The position numbers were made by a program, and so were the translations under genes. Under the pieces are notes generated by a model, which was not told the DNA's origin, ran no database searches, and saw only the letters and a list, made by a program, of their open reading frames with translations. 64,000 nt of DNA from Ottelia alismoides (lineage: Eukaryota > Streptophyta > Magnoliopsida > Alismatales > Hydrocharitaceae): NCBI GenBank assembly GCA_037367405.1, contig JAZKJV010011400.1, positions 620,001 to 684,000 of the forward strand, given 5' to 3'. Below are positions 63,038 through 64,000 of this stretch, piece after piece. Within the stretch, counting starts at the first letter, position 1. Every line of letters starts with the position of its first letter.

Positions 63038-64000
63038 TCAGCTAGCAGATACTGGCTTTCTGGCTTGCCGTGGTTTGGTGGTTTGGGTTGAAGTGGATGT
63101 ACGCTGCTGTTCAGCGATAGCCTTCGCACTTGTGGGTTTGCTCGTAGCTTTTTGTTCCTCTGCCGCTTGAGCTTCGCGTGCTTCTCTGCGTCGTCGGCTT
63201 CTACGCTGGTCGCTATTCTCTTTGGGCTTCATCTCGCTGAGCGATTCTTTGAGTGAAGTGGGCATGCGGCCGAAGGACTCGCTGACTTCGATCATGCGTT
63301 TGGGTTCCCAATCTTTCTCGTCGCGCAGCATGGCCCAAGCGATGACAGCAATCTTGCGAGCCAGAGCCACAGCGGCTTTCTTCTTGCGAGTCTTCTGTTT
63401 ACCACTGATTCGCTCGTAGACGCCTTTGGCCCAAGGGTTGTAACGCAGCGATGCCCAGGCGCATTCAACCAAGATCGTTCGAGCCAGCGGATTGCCGCGC
63501 TTGGTGATGCGGCCATTGCGATCTGTCTCGCCGGATTGATACTGGCGCGGTACCAGACCGAAATAAGCGGAGACTTGTCGACCGTTTTTAAAGCGATGAG
63601 GATCGTCGATACAAGCGACGAGGATCTCAGCTGTGCGAGGTCCAACGCCAGGTATGCTTCGGATACGCTGGATGCGCGGATCATCTTTGCCGATGGCTTC
63701 AAGCTTCTTGACAACGAGCTCAAGCTGCGCACTGAGAGCATCGAGCTGTGTCAGTTCAATATCCAGTTCAGCCTTCCAGAGCTCGTTCGGACCGCATTGA
63801 TCAAGCGGCTTACGGAAGGAATTGATGTGAGTGCGACCAGTGTGCCAAGCCTTGTCGCCTTTGTCGATCGAGATGCCGTGATTCACGAACCAAGCGCGAA
63901 TGGTGTTTTTCATCTTGTTGATGCGATAGTCGAGCGTCTTGCGATACTTGACCAACGAGCGTAAGCGCCCACCAGTACCATTGCTGCTCGCGGCCAGCCC
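63038..64000 (-). CDS. IS110-family transposase (N-terminal part outside window)
   Basis: The frame is open to the window edge. The visible ~320 residues contain the link helices (LVKYRKTLDYRINKMKNTIRAWFVNHGI) and the transposase_20 (helix-hairpin-helix-like) domain: IRSIPGVGPRTAEILVACI, RFKNGRQVSAYFGLVPRQYQSG, and the NGRITKRGNPLARTILVECAW segment near its active-site serine region. The RuvC-like DEDD domain must lie beyond the window. The C-terminus has an unusual ~75-residue tail rich in Lys, Arg, Ala and Thr. IS110 transposases are guided by an element-encoded bridge RNA. Confidence 0.87.
   Translation of the reverse strand, partial: GLAASSNGTGGRLRSLVKYRKTLDYRINKMKNTIRAWFVNHGISIDKGDKAWHTGRTHINSFRKPLDQCGPNELWKAELDIELTQLDALSAQLELVVKKLEAIGKDDPRIQRIRSIPGVGPRTAEILVACIDDPHRFKNGRQVSAYFGLVPRQYQSGETDRNGRITKRGNPLARTILVECAWASLRYNPWAKGVYERISGKQKTRKKKAAVALARKIAVIAWAMLRDEKDWEPKRMIEVSESFGRMPTSLKESLSEMKPKENSDQRRSRRRREAREAQAAEEQKATSKPTSAKAIAEQQRTSTSTQTTKPRQARKPVSAS

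Noticed and set aside
1..64000. rRNA, tRNA, riboswitch or replication-origin features
   Set aside because: None could be recognised by eye; in particular there is no cobalamin-type leader before cobA-hemD that I could support.

Overview
The window looks like chromosomal DNA of a planctomycete, most likely from the Pirellulaceae side of the phylum. The signs are very large secreted proteins whose N-termini carry the planctomycete-type motif 'LE-x-R-x-x-MA' (28486-29781 and 36415-39441), a cadherin/dockerin giant, ECF sigma factors beside von Willebrand-A proteins, carboxypeptidase-regulatory-like secreted proteins, a fused uroporphyrinogen-III methyltransferase/synthase, and intergenic DNA packed with small palindromic repeats. 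This assignment is inference from gene content; no rRNA or tRNA gene was seen.

Layout. 1-12.6 kb (mostly minus strand): a ribosomal protein S1-like gene cut by the window edge, a 13-bp tandem array, a four-PAS sensor histidine kinase, a VOC-fold lipoprotein, and a pair of large secreted proteins. Direct-repeat remnants of an IS1380-type transposase flank that pair. An ASCH-TPR protein and a truncated S1/P1 nuclease relic follow. 12.9-28.2 kb (plus strand): the most notable region, a nine-gene cluster. It encodes a zinc-ribbon GTPase, a GAP1-N2-like protein with a membrane anchor, a 965-residue coiled-coil membrane protein, a double-GYF membrane protein, a TolQ/ExbB-type channel protein, two TolR-like single-span coiled-coil proteins, a GYF-trypsin membrane protease, and a degenerate trypsin-like protein ending in DnaJ-like cysteine pairs. 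It resembles the NTPase-based 'GAP1/double-GTPase' conflict systems proposed for bacteria with complex lifestyles. The cluster is interrupted by an IS4 element and by repeat fragments.

28.5-33.4 kb: an RTX-like repeat surface protein is followed by a nested mobile-element structure. A 143-bp palindromic element with a CTAA target duplication carries both a group II intron and a second IS4 copy of the same 1512-bp length. The same 143-144 bp element occurs at 19.3-21.0 kb (with the first IS4) and at 41.6-42.0 kb (with a 214-bp MITE that shares the IS4 ends). 33.8-47 kb: DUF2891 with a sigma factor, a small membrane protein, the cadherin/dockerin giant, a Nudix hydrolase, a GT87 glycosyltransferase, a vWA/anti-sigma-like protein with its ECF sigma factor, heptamer arrays, and cobA/hemD divergent from rpsT. 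47-61 kb: membrane and secreted proteins (DUF4129, M48 peptidase, BatA-like vWA protein), a LON-substrate-binding protein, an acyl-CoA dehydrogenase-like protein, and glycogen phosphorylase overlapping a P-II signalling protein. 61-64 kb: two small hypothetical genes, each followed by an attC-like site of identical geometry (integron-type cassettes without an integrase in view), then a terminator, a gene-poor stretch, and an IS110-family transposase cut by the window edge.

How parts work together. The 12.9-28.2 kb genes probably form one membrane-spanning machine in which a GTPase switch and its GAP1 partner are linked through coiled-coil and GYF adaptors to a TolQ/TolR motor and an exported protease. 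The intergenic 143-bp elements sit at stop codons and act as landing pads for other mobile DNA, so they have repeatedly split the operons around them.
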